From JAJDFU01 sp964641965 (GTDB lineage: Bacteria > Bacteroidota > Bacteroidia > Chitinophagales > Saprospiraceae), in the NCBI GenBank assembly GCA_964641965.1, contig CAZXLD010000051.1, forward strand, positions 1 to 34,325: 34,325 bases of DNA, given 5' to 3'. The notes below the pieces were generated by a model. The model did no database searches, had not been told where the DNA came from, and saw only the letters and a list, made by a program, of their open reading frames with translations. The first letter of the stretch is position 1; each line of letters opens with the position of its first letter. Positions 9,757 through 18,285 of the stretch are shown here, in pieces. The translations under genes were made by a program, and so were the position numbers.

Positions 9757-11397
9757 TTAATTCTTTTGCTCCACATACACATAAAAGTTGGGATCTACGC
9801 TGAAGCGTTGAACTACCGTATTCGTAGCCAGCTTTTTCCAATCCTGCGAAGGCGTAATCCATTTGGACACGCCATCCAAAGTCACCCGGACGGGTAATTG
9901 GAAATCCTCCACCACATTGGACCAACGATACGAAATGTCTTCTTCTCCGATTTGATATTCCAGTACCGGGATTTTGACCGTACGCAGGTACTGATTGAAA
10001 AATGATTTTAACTCCAGGTCGAGTTTTTGGCTCATGTAGGCTTCAATCTCCTGAGTAGTAACCGTTTGGTGATAAAAATCCCGGTTCATGTCCCGCAGAA
10101 GTTGCCTCCACTTTTCATCGTCACTAACTACTTGTCGGAGGGTATGCAGCATATTAGCGCCTTTGAAATACATATCCCCCGAGCCTTCTTTGTTGACTTC
10201 ATATGGGCCTATGATCGGCCTGTCATTTTGAATAGTTCGACGGGTGCCCTGGACGTAGGCATTGGCCGCTTCTGTGCCATAATGGTAATCTACATAAAGG
10301 CATTCAGAGTAAGCCGTAAAGCCTTCATGTACCCACATATCCGCGATATCCACGTAGGTTATACTGTTGGCAAACCACTCATGGCCTGCTTCGTGGATGA
10401 TGATATAGTCGAATTTGGCACCCCAGCCAGACCCACTCATATCGTAGCCCAGGTATCCTTTTTTATACTCATTTCCGTAGGCAATAGCACTTTGGTGTTC
10501 CATACCGAGGAAAGGGGTTTCTACCAACTTGAAACCATCTTCGTAAAACGGATATGGGCCGAACCAGTACTCAAAAGCCTCCAACATGCGCGGGACATCT
10601 TCAAAGTGGGTCTTTGCTTTTTCGAGATTGTCTTTCAGCACATAATAATCGCAGTCCAATGCCCCTTTTTCCCCTTCGTATACCTCGGAGAAATGCGCAT
10701 AGTCGGCAATGTTAACACTCACGCCATAATTATTGATCGGATTGCTCACAAACCAATGGAAAGTCCGGGTGCTGTTATCCTTTTCTTCTACGTCCCGGAG
10801 CCGACCATTGGATATGTTCATTAAGGGTTGGGGAACATTCACGCTCAAGAGCATACTATCGGGTTCGTCATACATATGATCTTTGCAAGGCCACCATAAA
10901 CTCGCGCCTTCTCCCTGACAAGAAGTGGCTGCAAATGCCAGACCTTGTTCATCAGTATCCCAACTCAGGCCACCGTCCCAAGGCGCATTGGGGGCTATTT
11001 TGGGTACGCCTTCATAAAATACCGTAAGCTCATGCAGTTCGCCCGGAACCTGGTTTTCCAACTGGATGTACCAAACACTGCTGTCTTGTTCCCACTTCAA
11101 TTCCCGACCTTGCTGTGTGGCCCGGGTGATTCGCATCGGAGCCTGAAGGTCTATTTGCATGCGATCGCCAGTTTCCAGGATTTTGTATTGAATGGTGTTG
11201 CTCCCGGTAATGGTTTTGGCCTTAGGGTCTATCTGAATATCGAGATGATAATAGGTGAGGTCCCACCAGGCTCGTTCCGGAGTAATAGCTCCTCGAAGGG
11301 TGTCATGCCGGCTAAAGGGCTGGGCCGAAATGGAGGTTAACATTGGGGATAGGCCCAGGATGAAAAAAAGGTAAGGTAAATAGCGCATAATTGGCAT
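9757..11397 (-). CDS. M1 family zinc metallopeptidase (secreted)
   Basis: A 546-residue protein with a signal peptide (MRYLPYLFFILGLSPML...ISAQ, cleavage near residue 26). The N-terminal beta domain contains the family pattern YHLDIQIDPKAKTITGSN. Catalytic motifs are HEAGH (His335, Glu336, His339) and WVHEGF (third ligand Glu358); the likely Tyr stabiliser is in YFKGANML. The substrate-anchoring motif is GMEHQSA rather than the textbook GAMEN; this variant is common in Bacteroidota M1 enzymes. It lacks the long C-terminal helical domain of classic aminopeptidase N, which explains its short length. Role: peptide hydrolysis in the periplasm or at the surface. The second Met (residue 4) is an equally good start. 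Confidence 0.92.
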   Translation of the reverse strand: MPIMRYLPYLFFILGLSPMLTSISAQPFSRHDTLRGAITPERAWWDLTYYHLDIQIDPKAKTITGSNTIQYKILETGDRMQIDLQAPMRITRATQQGRELKWEQDSSVWYIQLENQVPGELHELTVFYEGVPKIAPNAPWDGGLSWDTDEQGLAFAATSCQGEGASLWWPCKDHMYDEPDSMLLSVNVPQPLMNISNGRLRDVEEKDNSTRTFHWFVSNPINNYGVSVNIADYAHFSEVYEGEKGALDCDYYVLKDNLEKAKTHFEDVPRMLEAFEYWFGPYPFYEDGFKLVETPFLGMEHQSAIAYGNEYKKGYLGYDMSGSGWGAKFDYIIIHEAGHEWFANSITYVDIADMWVHEGFTAYSECLYVDYHYGTEAANAYVQGTRRTIQNDRPIIGPYEVNKEGSGDMYFKGANMLHTLRQVVSDDEKWRQLLRDMNRDFYHQTVTTQEIEAYMSQKLDLELKSFFNQYLRTVKIPVLEYQIGEEDISYRWSNVVEDFQLPVRVTLDGVSKWITPSQDWKKLATNTVVQRFSVDPNFYVYVEQKN

Positions 11398-11587
11398 TCA
11401 ATTGGCTGATTCAGGTTCGAAAGAAAGTTATACCACTTTGGGGGATTTATCCAAACAGATAGTACCATGGAATAATAAAGGGTCAGATGAATACCCATAC
11501 CAGAAAAAATAGAGCCATGCTTTCGGGAAAAGGTTGGCCATTGAAATAAGGAAGTGTAGGTACAGCGGGCAGGCCGGAATGATAAGA

Positions 11588-12211
11588 CTATTTCAGCTCT
11601 ATTACATCTGCCTTGATAATGTAATCCAAGCCGGGAAAGTTTTGCTCTAACCATTCGTTTCCATGGGCATGAATGGAGTCTTGTTGTCTTCCGGGACGCT
11701 CTCGATACTCCCCATTGAACCGCATAATGACCTCCATACCATCAGTAACAGTACCAATTGGAGGGTAGCCGGTGACACCACCTACAGGCATTTGGTCCAG
11801 CTGCAGGTTATCGGAAAGATTGATGAATAACTGAGTCGATCTGGTTTCGGGTCCTCCACGAGCAAAGGCGATGGTCCCTTTTTGGTTAGCGCCAATAACC
11901 GGTTCGTCAGGTAGGGTACGGCTTTCCCAAAATTGATTTCGGGTAGAATCATTATGTATTCCAAATTGAACGACAAATCCTGGAACGACACGGTAAACAT
12001 AGATATCCTCGTAAAATCCGGCCTGGATCAATTGGTACACCCGATCTACCCCTGCTGGTGATAAGGAGCGGTCAAATTCAGCGATAAATGCCCCTTTCGT
12101 GGTTTCAAAGCGGGCAGTGAAGGTAGCTGGGGCTTGTTTCCCTTCCCATTTGAGGTCGGAATTACAGGATAAAGCCCAGCACGAAAACAGAAGTAGGACC
12201 CAATATTTCAT
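11588..12211 (-). CDS. Lipoprotein peptidyl-prolyl cis-trans isomerase, cyclophilin type
   Basis: The frame is open up to a TTG at 12307, but I chose the ATG at 12211 because it begins a lipoprotein signal (KYWVLLLFSCWALSC, lipobox ALSC). The mature part is cyclophilin-like: FETTKGAFIAEFD opens it, DIYVYRVVPGFVVQFG matches the F.R.I..F..QGG strand, GTIAFARGGPETRSTQLFIN matches the conserved MA.....NS.GSQFFI motif, and GTVTDGMEVIMR matches the closing motif. The active-site Arg (YRV) is present. A periplasmic or outer-membrane fold helper is the likely role. The 10 bases before the ATG read as pyrimidine-rich CCACCTCCTT, the opposite of a Shine-Dalgarno sequence. It follows the oxidoreductase gene by 92 bp. 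Confidence 0.85.
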   Translation of the reverse strand: MKYWVLLLFSCWALSCNSDLKWEGKQAPATFTARFETTKGAFIAEFDRSLSPAGVDRVYQLIQAGFYEDIYVYRVVPGFVVQFGIHNDSTRNQFWESRTLPDEPVIGANQKGTIAFARGGPETRSTQLFINLSDNLQLDQMPVGGVTGYPPIGTVTDGMEVIMRFNGEYRERPGRQQDSIHAHGNEWLEQNFPGLDYIIKADVIELK

Positions 12212-12303
12212 AAGGAGGTGGTTGAATACTTGTATATCCAGAGTGATTTTGCTTCGGTAGTCAATCGGAGATCCACCCTTCCGCCTATGCATTCCTTCAG
12301 GGG

Positions 12304-13242
12304 TCAATCGCCCAAGCGTAAAACTACCCTTCCTTTCCTCCCTTTTCCTTTAACCCTGTCGAAGGCTTGCTGGAAGTCGGTGATATCATAGATCGAGTCT
12401 ACTACTGATTGCAATTTACCCGCTTTTACCCAGCCTCCAATGTGAGATAGCTTTTCTCGGTCCCCTTTGTCGATCATCATGTAAATGGCTTTTTTGGCGC
12501 TAAACAAGGAAAGGGCAAAGTCCATGGAACTTTTCATTGGATCAGCCGGGATGAATCGCCCTTTGGAGCCCAGGATGGGCTTGATGGTACTGAAGCGGTA
12601 TTGGGTAGTCAAGTCAAGTACTACATCGAAGGTCTCACCGGCTTGGAGAATATCCTGATTTTCATAATCGATTACCTCATGGGCGCCCATACGGGATAGG
12701 AATGCTTTTTGGCCGGGTCCGGCCACGGCAGTGATATGGGCTCCAAACAATTTGCCCAGTTGAACGGCATATACTCCTAAACCACCAGAAGCTCCTAGAA
12801 TGAGCAATCTGCCCCCTGGATCGATTTCTCCCAGCTCCTTCAATGCAATATAAGAGGTAAGTGCACCCAGGGGAAGTGCCGCAGATTCTTCAAATGGAAG
12901 GCCGTTAGGGACTTTGGCCATATAATCCTCTGAAATGGCAATATATTCGGCATGGGTCTTGCATCCGCGCATGAGATCTACGTACCCGAACACTTTTTCG
13001 CCTTCCTTGAAATGGGTACCGGTTTGCTCAACTACACCCGAGAATTCCAACCCGCTTTTCACGGGCCCTCTGAAACCATACAATTTATAGAACAGATCGT
13101 ATTTGCCCTCCTGCATAGCCAGGTCGAAAGGCGTTACCGAGGAGCAATGTACCCGTACCAGGACTTCATTTTTCCTTGGCATAGGTATCTCCAAATCTTC
13201 CTGAAGTATTATCTGGTGGTTCTCAAAGACCAGACCTCTCAT
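12304..13242 (-). CDS. NAD(P)-dependent MDR-family oxidoreductase (quinone oxidoreductase-like, zinc-free)
   Basis: A 312-residue medium-chain dehydrogenase/reductase. The N-terminal GroES-like domain has NEVLVRVHCSSVTPFDLAMQ and GLEFSGVV. The Rossmann domain begins LLILGASGGLGVYAVQLGK (about residues 147-165), the AxxGxxG type typical of NADPH-using quinone reductase-like members. The Cys/His/Asp set for catalytic or structural zinc is missing: the GHE of zinc enzymes is replaced by GLE and there is no four-Cys lobe. Probable role is reduction of an enone or quinone; substrate unknown. It is the first gene of a possible unit with the cyclophilin gene downstream. Confidence 0.88.
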   Translation of the reverse strand: MRGLVFENHQIILQEDLEIPMPRKNEVLVRVHCSSVTPFDLAMQEGKYDLFYKLYGFRGPVKSGLEFSGVVEQTGTHFKEGEKVFGYVDLMRGCKTHAEYIAISEDYMAKVPNGLPFEESAALPLGALTSYIALKELGEIDPGGRLLILGASGGLGVYAVQLGKLFGAHITAVAGPGQKAFLSRMGAHEVIDYENQDILQAGETFDVVLDLTTQYRFSTIKPILGSKGRFIPADPMKSSMDFALSLFSAKKAIYMMIDKGDREKLSHIGGWVKAGKLQSVVDSIYDITDFQQAFDRVKGKGRKGRVVLRLGD

Positions 13243-13581
13243 GAATTGTTTGAATTTGAATCGGAATCCATCCTGCTAATCCGGCTACAGCAGTGCAGAA
13301 TTAACCCATTTCCGCCCAACAAGATAAGATACCGAACTTTTTGGACGATTCTGGCCAATTCGTGCTAAAAAAATAAAGAGGTCGGTACAAAAGAAAAATC
13401 CCCGACCCCCTGGATGATATCCGGGGCCAGGGAACCATTTGAAGAACACTTAGTGCGAAAAAGTTTGGTTTTTGGGATTATCCAAGGTTCCCTTCTACAG
13501 ACGGAAAAGCGGTAAATAAGGTTGGGTGGGCTTCCATTTTCTTTATTATTCAAGGGTTGTAAAAACATTGTTTGTGCTCGA
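13243..13581. other. Intergenic region between OmpA-like and oxidoreductase genes
   Basis: 339 bp without a convincing gene; short frames here overlap the ends of the neighbours and have no recognisable protein pattern. It holds the putative minus-strand terminator at 13367-13407, directly followed (13408-13432) by a second imperfect stem CCCTGG/CCAGGG. Nothing else stands out. Confidence 0.5.
13367..13407 (-). terminator. Putative intrinsic terminator downstream of the OmpA-like gene
   Basis: On the minus strand a 6-bp perfect stem GGTCGG/CCGACC (13402-13407 with 13380-13385) with a 16-base loop is followed by CTCTTTATTTTTTT. Orientation fits transcription leaving the OmpA-like gene. The loop is long, so the stem is weaker than in typical terminators. 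Confidence 0.4.
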
Positions 13582-14622
13582 TCAATCCATTTTGAGCAGA
13601 AGTTCGATCCGCTCATTTTTTGCTTGCCCTTCTTCAGTACCAGGAGCCGCTATTGGAGCCAGATAACCGACCCCATAGGGGGTTATCCGTTTCCCATCAA
13701 TTTTATGGTATTCTTGAAGGTATTGTGCGATGGATTCGGCACGTTGAAAGGAGAGGTCCAGTTTATCCTCCCAAGTCCCCGCTTGAGCCGTGTGGCTAAC
13801 AATAAAAATGGAAACGGAGGGATTGGATTGCAGTAAGTCCCCAATCTCATCTAGCAAAGGCGCAGATTCATCCTTTAATACGTACTTGTCAAAGTTGTAC
13901 TGGATGCCATAGATTACGGCCCGGCCACTTGATTCCAGTTGTTGGGTTAGGGTGGCGGTACCTGCTACCGGTGATTTTGCCTGGAAGGTGCCCGCAACTC
14001 CACCTCTGGTGGTTGGCTGGGAAATAGCTGCTTGGAATAAATTTACGTCTTCCGGGTAGATGGCATCCACCATAATTACGTTTTCGGAATCGTTTAGCTT
14101 TTTACCTGCAATCGTCAAGTAGACACTGCCGTTTTCCGTTTCAAGCTCACCTGCCAAATAGAAAGTACCGCCGAGGCTCATGGAGCCCTGATCGATCCGG
14201 GCTTCCGGGCTTCCGGGAAACTTGTTGGCTTTATAAAAGGTAACCAGCCATTTATTACCCCCCACAAGTTTGGATACGTTCCGGCTAGGATGTAAGCGTT
14301 CTGCCAGAGAGGCAAACGAATTACTGCGCAGCTCATTCTGGTAATGCTCGAAAATAGCTGAGACCGGGTTGTCGGCTGAAACCTTATAAAACAGACGTGT
14401 AGCCTTTCCCTGGGCTGTAACCCAGTCGCTGATCTTTTGGTATCCTGTTTCCGGTCCTACCGGAATTTTATAGGTCATTTCGTCCTGCGTTTCACAAAAG
14501 GCTATAGTCGCCCCGGGAAAGGAAGGAGCTACGATAGGATCTATACAATTGGTTGGTGCTCCCTGGGCTTCCAGTAGATAGGGGATGACAGCGAATGAGG
14601 TAAGTAGAATTAATGCCTTCAT
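13582..14622 (-). CDS. OmpA family protein with large N-terminal domain
   Basis: A 346-residue protein with a signal peptide (MKALILLTSFAVIPYLLEAQG). Residues about 25-225 form a predicted alpha/beta region of no recognised family; it contains FPGATIAFCETQDEMTYKIP, similar in style to other Bacteroidota OmpA-like proteins. Residues about 235-346 are an OmpA peptidoglycan-binding domain: GIQYNFDKYVLKDES (strand and start of helix), VSIFIVSHTAQAG, LSFQRAESIAQYL and a closing NERIELLLK. In the canonical domain the NxxL-S-xxRA-xxV helix and N-x-R-V-E motif bind diaminopimelate; both are recognisable, with the first Asn replaced by Asp. It probably anchors the outer membrane to peptidoglycan. Confidence 0.87.
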   Translation of the reverse strand: MKALILLTSFAVIPYLLEAQGAPTNCIDPIVAPSFPGATIAFCETQDEMTYKIPVGPETGYQKISDWVTAQGKATRLFYKVSADNPVSAIFEHYQNELRSNSFASLAERLHPSRNVSKLVGGNKWLVTFYKANKFPGSPEARIDQGSMSLGGTFYLAGELETENGSVYLTIAGKKLNDSENVIMVDAIYPEDVNLFQAAISQPTTRGGVAGTFQAKSPVAGTATLTQQLESSGRAVIYGIQYNFDKYVLKDESAPLLDEIGDLLQSNPSVSIFIVSHTAQAGTWEDKLDLSFQRAESIAQYLQEYHKIDGKRITPYGVGYLAPIAAPGTEEGQAKNERIELLLKMD

Positions 14623-14982
14623 GTTATGGTTGTTTAAATTGTTGGTCGTGTGTTTGTATAGTCCGAGTCAAGGGATAGCTATTCTTTAGCCCCGATTAAT
14701 TGTTGCCGTTGATTTTGTTAGCACAGGAGATGAAGTAAACGGATCCCAGCAGTCCATAAGACCCGCCACGATAAGGTGCCATGTAAAGACAGTACCAAGG
14801 GCCCGAGAGGGCAACGGAATGTATACGAGTACATCAGAGAAATGAAAATCAAATCTCCAAAGCCTGCCGGCAGGTAGCCGGCTACCGAGTGAAAATGAAT
14901 GGAGCATCGGGTCAAGCGGTGCGATAAAGGAAGGTACGAGGAATAGGGAAAAAGAAAAAATGGTTAGCGAAATGGGAAGATG

Positions 14983-15027
14983 AACTAATTATTTAGTTAA
15001 ATAGTTGATTCAACTAATTTATTAGTT
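14983..15027. promoter_or_regulatory. Two putative BlaI/MecI operator dyads
   Basis: Two 16-base dyads share the half-sites AACTAA/TTAGTT: 14983-14998 (14 of 16 bases paired) and 15012-15027 (14 of 16; only the two central bases do not pair). Their centres are 29 bp apart, close to three helical turns. Between them is a further perfect dyad, TAGTTGA-T-TCAACTA (15002-15016), formed by joining the right half of one with the left half of the next. BlaI/MecI repressors bind paired dyads of the ACTA...TAGT kind upstream of their own operon, so autoregulation is likely. The spacing and symmetry are seen; binding is inferred. Confidence 0.65.
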
Positions 15028-15035
15028 TATACTTG
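15004..15035 (+). promoter_or_regulatory. Putative Bacteroidota-type promoter of the blaI-M56 operon
   Basis: GTTG at 15004-15007 and TATACTTG at 15028-15035 approximate the Bacteroidota -33 TTTG and -7 TAnnTTTG elements, with a 20-base spacer. The second operator dyad fills this spacer almost exactly (15012-15027), so a bound repressor would block sigma factor contact. The start codon lies 17 bp downstream. Confidence 0.5.
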
Positions 15036-15052
15036 TGTTATAGCTACTTGAT

Positions 15053-15415
15053 ATGAAAAAACTATCGAAACGGGAAGAGCAACTCATGCAGGTGCTTTGG
15101 GGGCTCAAGCAGGCCTTTGTCAAAGAGATCATTGAGCAGCTTCCCGAACCCAAACCGCATTACAATACGGTGTCTACTATCATTCGGATCCTGGAAGAAA
15201 AGGGATTTGTAGGCCATGAATCCTTTGGGAATTCGCACCGCTATTTTCCCAAGGTAAGCAAGGAGGACTATCAGTCCCGGGAAGTGAAGGATGTGCTTAG
15301 AAACTACTTTGATAACTCCTTTCAGAAGATGGTGGCTTATTTCGCCAAGGAAGAAAATATCAGTCCGGAAGAGTTGGAGGACATTATCAATATGATCAAA
15401 AAAGACAACCAATGA
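15053..15415 (+). CDS. BlaI/MecI/CopY family transcriptional repressor
   Basis: A 120-residue winged-helix protein. KLSKREEQLMQVLW is the standard first helix of the Penicillinase_R family, NTVSTIIRILEEKGFVGHE is the recognition helix and wing, and the C-terminal helices (YFDNSFQKMVAYFAKEENISPEELEDIINMI) form the dimerisation part, which in BlaI carries the protease cleavage site. Length is typical. It overlaps the M56 gene by 4 bp (ATGA), indicating translational coupling. Two dyads overlap its own promoter. By analogy it represses the operon until cleaved through the action of the downstream membrane protease. Confidence 0.93.
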   Translation: MKKLSKREEQLMQVLWGLKQAFVKEIIEQLPEPKPHYNTVSTIIRILEEKGFVGHESFGNSHRYFPKVSKEDYQSREVKDVLRNYFDNSFQKMVAYFAKEENISPEELEDIINMIKKDNQ

Positions 15416-18006
15416 TTCCCTATATAGTGCATGTTTCGATCCTGCTCGTACTGGTTTATGTGCTGTATTGGGCATTTTGGCAACGGGAAACCTTCTACCA
15501 GGTCAATCGGTGGCTTTTGATTTTAGGTGCGGTTTTGGCCTTTGGATTGCCTTTATGGACGATCCCCCCTGGTCTTTCGATATGGAGTTCCAATCTGTTC
15601 ATTGCCGAGGAGCCCATGGCAATAGCACCCGCTGAAGAAATAGCCCCTATTCTCAAAAAAAATGCAGAAGTATCAGCTCCAGCTGTAGAGGAAGAGCCGC
15701 TCCCACCGGTAGCAGCCGATCCGGAAAAAGTATCTGATTCAGTTGCCCTACCGAGCTTAGTTGTCAGTCCAATTCAATCCTTCAACTGGCCGGCGATGCT
15801 CTGGTTCATTTATTTGTTGGGGGTTGGGCTGTTTGGGTTGAATTTACTGATCCAACTTGGGACCCTGCTCCTTCTAATTTTCAGGTACCCAAGCATTCAG
15901 GATGGTCCATTCCGGATCGTCGAAATAGAAAGGGATCAGCCTCCCTACTCCTTTCTCCATTGTATATTCATTAATCCCACGCGCTACGACTGGGATACCT
16001 ATCAGCAGATCCTGGACCATGAGAAAGTCCACATTGCTCAAGGGCATAGTTTGGATATGATCCTGGCTGAGATGTTGGTGGTGCTGCAATGGTTCAATCC
16101 TGTCGCCTGGCAATTGAGACGAGCTATAGAACAAAACCTGGAATACCTGACTGATCATACCATGCTCCACCAGGGGACGGACCGGAAATCCTATCAGCTC
16201 AATTTGCTGAAGGTTTCGGTACCCCAACATCCGGTAGGCCTGGCCATGAACTACAACCAATCCATACTAAAACGACGCATTATTATGATGAATGCAAAGA
16301 AATCATCCGTACAGTCCAGCTGGAAGTACCTTTTGGTACTTCCGGTACTTGGCCTTTCTGTGTCTTTTATGAACGCAGTTGTGACGCCTGAAGAGGAGGG
16401 TGCTAACCTTTTTCAGGCTGATGATCCGATGATAGAGGAAATTAGCTTTCCCTTTCCACCAGATGATCTTTTACTGGAAGCAATACCTGGAGATTTAGCC
16501 CTTTCGGAGGGGAATGAGCTTGCTGAACAAAGCGATGAGACTCCAATTCAATTGGAGAAATCAATAACGAAAACTTCCTTGCCTGATTGGCCCATTGGCT
16601 CCGTTCCGGCCGAAATCAAAGGCGTTTGGCAGGCTAAAATACAGCAAAATCAGGTTTGTGTGCGATTTGATCGATCCGACCTGGATAGACACAACCATTG
16701 GAGCATGTCCAATTGCTATCCGAAAAGTGCTTTTTCAGACCTGCCTTCGGGCAATGATGGCGCGTTCACGATGACCCGGGAGGCAGGGCAGGTGGCGTTC
16801 ACCGGTGGATTTGAAGACAATGAAGGGTTGGGCCGGTTTGTTTTTACGGAAAATCCGGAGTTTCGCGCCTACCTCAAACAGCAGGGGATCAAAGGCAATC
16901 CCGATGAGGAGACCATGTTCTTTTTCTTTACTGCTGATATCACGAGGGAATATGTTTCTTTTTTGAAACAGCAGGGGTTTGACCCCATCACGGTGGATCA
17001 ATTAAAACGCCTGGGGATTCACGATGTAAGTCGGGCGTATATCACAGCGATGGCCAGTGCCGGATATGACGACTTGACCCTGGACGATTTGATTAAAGGG
17101 CAAATTCACAATGTAGATCCGGATTATGTGGGCGAATTGGCCTCCATAGGATTCAAAGGCTTAAATTTTGATGAATTGGTACGCTTTTCCATTCACAACG
17201 TCGATGCTGACCTGGTGCGTGGATTAAAGGAAGCTGGTTTTGAGAATTTGGATCCCGAAGAAATCGTGAGGGTTGCTATCCATGATGTGGATGCGGATTA
17301 CATCCAGGAATTGCAAGAAATGGGTTTGGAAACGGATCGCATCGAATCGGTTATCAGAATGGCTATCCACGATGTGGACGCAGATTATGTCCGGGAGTTG
17401 AAAGAAGCGGGAGTAGACGTGAGCCGTACGGAAGAAGTGATCCAGATGTCCATTCACGATGTAGACGCGGATTACATTAAAAGGGTCAAAGCCGCTGGCC
17501 TGGAGTTTGATAACAATCGGGACTTAATTCAAATGTCGATCCATGATGTAGATGCTGATCTGGTAGCCTCTTTGGAAAAAGCGGGCTTCAGCAACTTATC
17601 TACCCAGGAAATTATACAGGCTTCTATTCATGGGGTGGACGCAGACTATGTGGAGGAACTGGCCCAAATAGGGTTAACGGATTTGGACCTGGAAGAGGTC
17701 ATTCAATTCCAAATCCACGATATAGATGCGGACTACATCCAGGAATTAAAAGAATTGGGCTATGGAGATCTTTCTCCAGAGCAAATTCGTCGGGCAGCCA
17801 TCCACGACATAGACCCAAAGGATGTCAGAATCTACAAGGAGGAGCTGGGATTTGATAACATCCCAATAGAAACCTTGATCCGGTTGCACATCCACGATGT
17901 AACCCCAGCCTACATTCGCAAAGCGCGTGATCGGGGATTGACTGATTTCAGCCTTGAGGAATACATCCGGGCCAAGGTGCATGGGATTCTTGAGGACAGG
18001 CAGTAG
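15412..18006 (+). CDS. BlaR1-like M56 membrane metalloprotease with beta domain and 29-residue repeat array as sensor
   Basis: 864 residues. Helices at about 2-23, 35-52, 125-160 and 305-325 give the BlaR1 topology: the protease loop between helices 3 and 4 faces the cytoplasm and the rest faces outward. The zinc site is HEKVH (His203, Glu204, His207), followed by the family pattern LQWFNPVAWQLRRAIEQNLEY. Instead of a penicillin-binding sensor, residues about 400-500 hold a beta-rich region (KGVWQAKI, WSMSNCYP, FTMTREAGQVAFTGGF). Then residues 536-855 form eleven 29-30-residue repeats, each starting I-H-[DN]-V-D-A-D-[YL], after one degenerate unit (507-535), with a 9-residue tail. The repeats predict as paired helices. 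Similar repeats occur in other M56 proteins; their ligand is unknown. It probably senses an envelope signal and relieves BlaI repression. Confidence 0.88.
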   Translation: MIPYIVHVSILLVLVYVLYWAFWQRETFYQVNRWLLILGAVLAFGLPLWTIPPGLSIWSSNLFIAEEPMAIAPAEEIAPILKKNAEVSAPAVEEEPLPPVAADPEKVSDSVALPSLVVSPIQSFNWPAMLWFIYLLGVGLFGLNLLIQLGTLLLLIFRYPSIQDGPFRIVEIERDQPPYSFLHCIFINPTRYDWDTYQQILDHEKVHIAQGHSLDMILAEMLVVLQWFNPVAWQLRRAIEQNLEYLTDHTMLHQGTDRKSYQLNLLKVSVPQHPVGLAMNYNQSILKRRIIMMNAKKSSVQSSWKYLLVLPVLGLSVSFMNAVVTPEEEGANLFQADDPMIEEISFPFPPDDLLLEAIPGDLALSEGNELAEQSDETPIQLEKSITKTSLPDWPIGSVPAEIKGVWQAKIQQNQVCVRFDRSDLDRHNHWSMSNCYPKSAFSDLPSGNDGAFTMTREAGQVAFTGGFEDNEGLGRFVFTENPEFRAYLKQQGIKGNPDEETMFFFFTADITREYVSFLKQQGFDPITVDQLKRLGIHDVSRAYITAMASAGYDDLTLDDLIKGQIHNVDPDYVGELASIGFKGLNFDELVRFSIHNVDADLVRGLKEAGFENLDPEEIVRVAIHDVDADYIQELQEMGLETDRIESVIRMAIHDVDADYVRELKEAGVDVSRTEEVIQMSIHDVDADYIKRVKAAGLEFDNNRDLIQMSIHDVDADLVASLEKAGFSNLSTQEIIQASIHGVDADYVEELAQIGLTDLDLEEVIQFQIHDIDADYIQELKELGYGDLSPEQIRRAAIHDIDPKDVRIYKEELGFDNIPIETLIRLHIHDVTPAYIRKARDRGLTDFSLEEYIRAKVHGILEDRQ
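17017..17979 (+). repeat. Coding tandem repeat, about 87 bp per unit (11 units)
   Basis: The DNA encoding residues 536-855 of the M56 protein is an 87-bp tandem repeat, with one 90-bp unit near the end (IHDIDPKDV...). Units 4-8 are the most alike (IHDVDADY/L at each start), while outer units have drifted. Codon choice differs between units, so the array is old rather than freshly amplified. Confidence 0.85.
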
Positions 18007-18108
18007 TGAGGATGGTGGGCTGTCAATATGCTAATGTTGGAATTGAATTTTGTAAATGTGCTAATGACTTGAGCGGAGGTTTTTCTTGAAAGTGGAAATG
18101 ATTCTTGA

Positions 18109-18133
18109 ACCCAGATTATGCATTAGAAACAAG
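18109..18133 (+). repeat. 25-bp dispersed sequence, left copy (inverted partner at 21421-21445)
   Basis: The sequence begins ACCCAGATTATGCATTAG and ends AAACAAG. It is identical over 25 bases to the reverse complement of 21421-21445, and 28 of 29 bases match if four more inner bases are included. Outside the copy both sides also have AAAGTGG, at different distances. The two copies face each other around the type-B protein and GH16 genes, as terminal inverted repeats would, but no transposase lies between them. Confidence 0.75.
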
Positions 18134-18285
18134 TTGACCCACAAGGACCGGATTCGGGCCGCGCCCGGGTCATCCGCGGCGGCCACTTTGGCTATACCGC
18201 TCGCGATTGCCGGGTGTCGAGTCGCTCTAGCAATCATCCCTCGTATCGCGATCCCTTTGTGGGGTTTCGGTTGGTTTTGTCCCCA

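Larger units (their letters stand above)
14623..15052. other. Divergent intergenic region with adjoining GC-rich palindromes and BlaI operator region
   Basis: 430 bp between the divergent OmpA-like and BlaI genes. Two minus-strand frames (14686-14915) are open but look like artefacts: no homologous pattern, biased composition. Two overlapping perfect palindromes lie side by side: CCTGCCGGCAGG (14863-14874) and GGTAGCCGGCTACC (14873-14886). The 12-base core GTAGCCGGCTAC recurs at 28279-28290. The right end holds the operators and promoter described separately. The stretch 14690-14860 is GC-richer than the flanks and could be part of a dispersed repeat; this could not be tested. Confidence 0.45.

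Noticed and set aside
10027..10824. 265-residue plus-strand open frame
   Set aside because: It lies antisense within the clear M1 peptidase gene and has no family pattern.
9888..11397. GMEH in place of GAMEN as a sign of lost M1 activity
   Set aside because: The zinc ligands and catalytic Glu are intact, and GMEH variants are usual in Bacteroidota M1 enzymes.
12209..12307. Upstream TTG start for the cyclophilin gene
   Set aside because: It would place 32 polar residues before a clean lipoprotein signal peptide.
14686..14915. Two minus-strand open frames upstream of the OmpA-like gene
   Set aside because: They overlap each other in different frames, have odd composition and no motif. A nucleotide repeat is a better explanation, but it was not shown.
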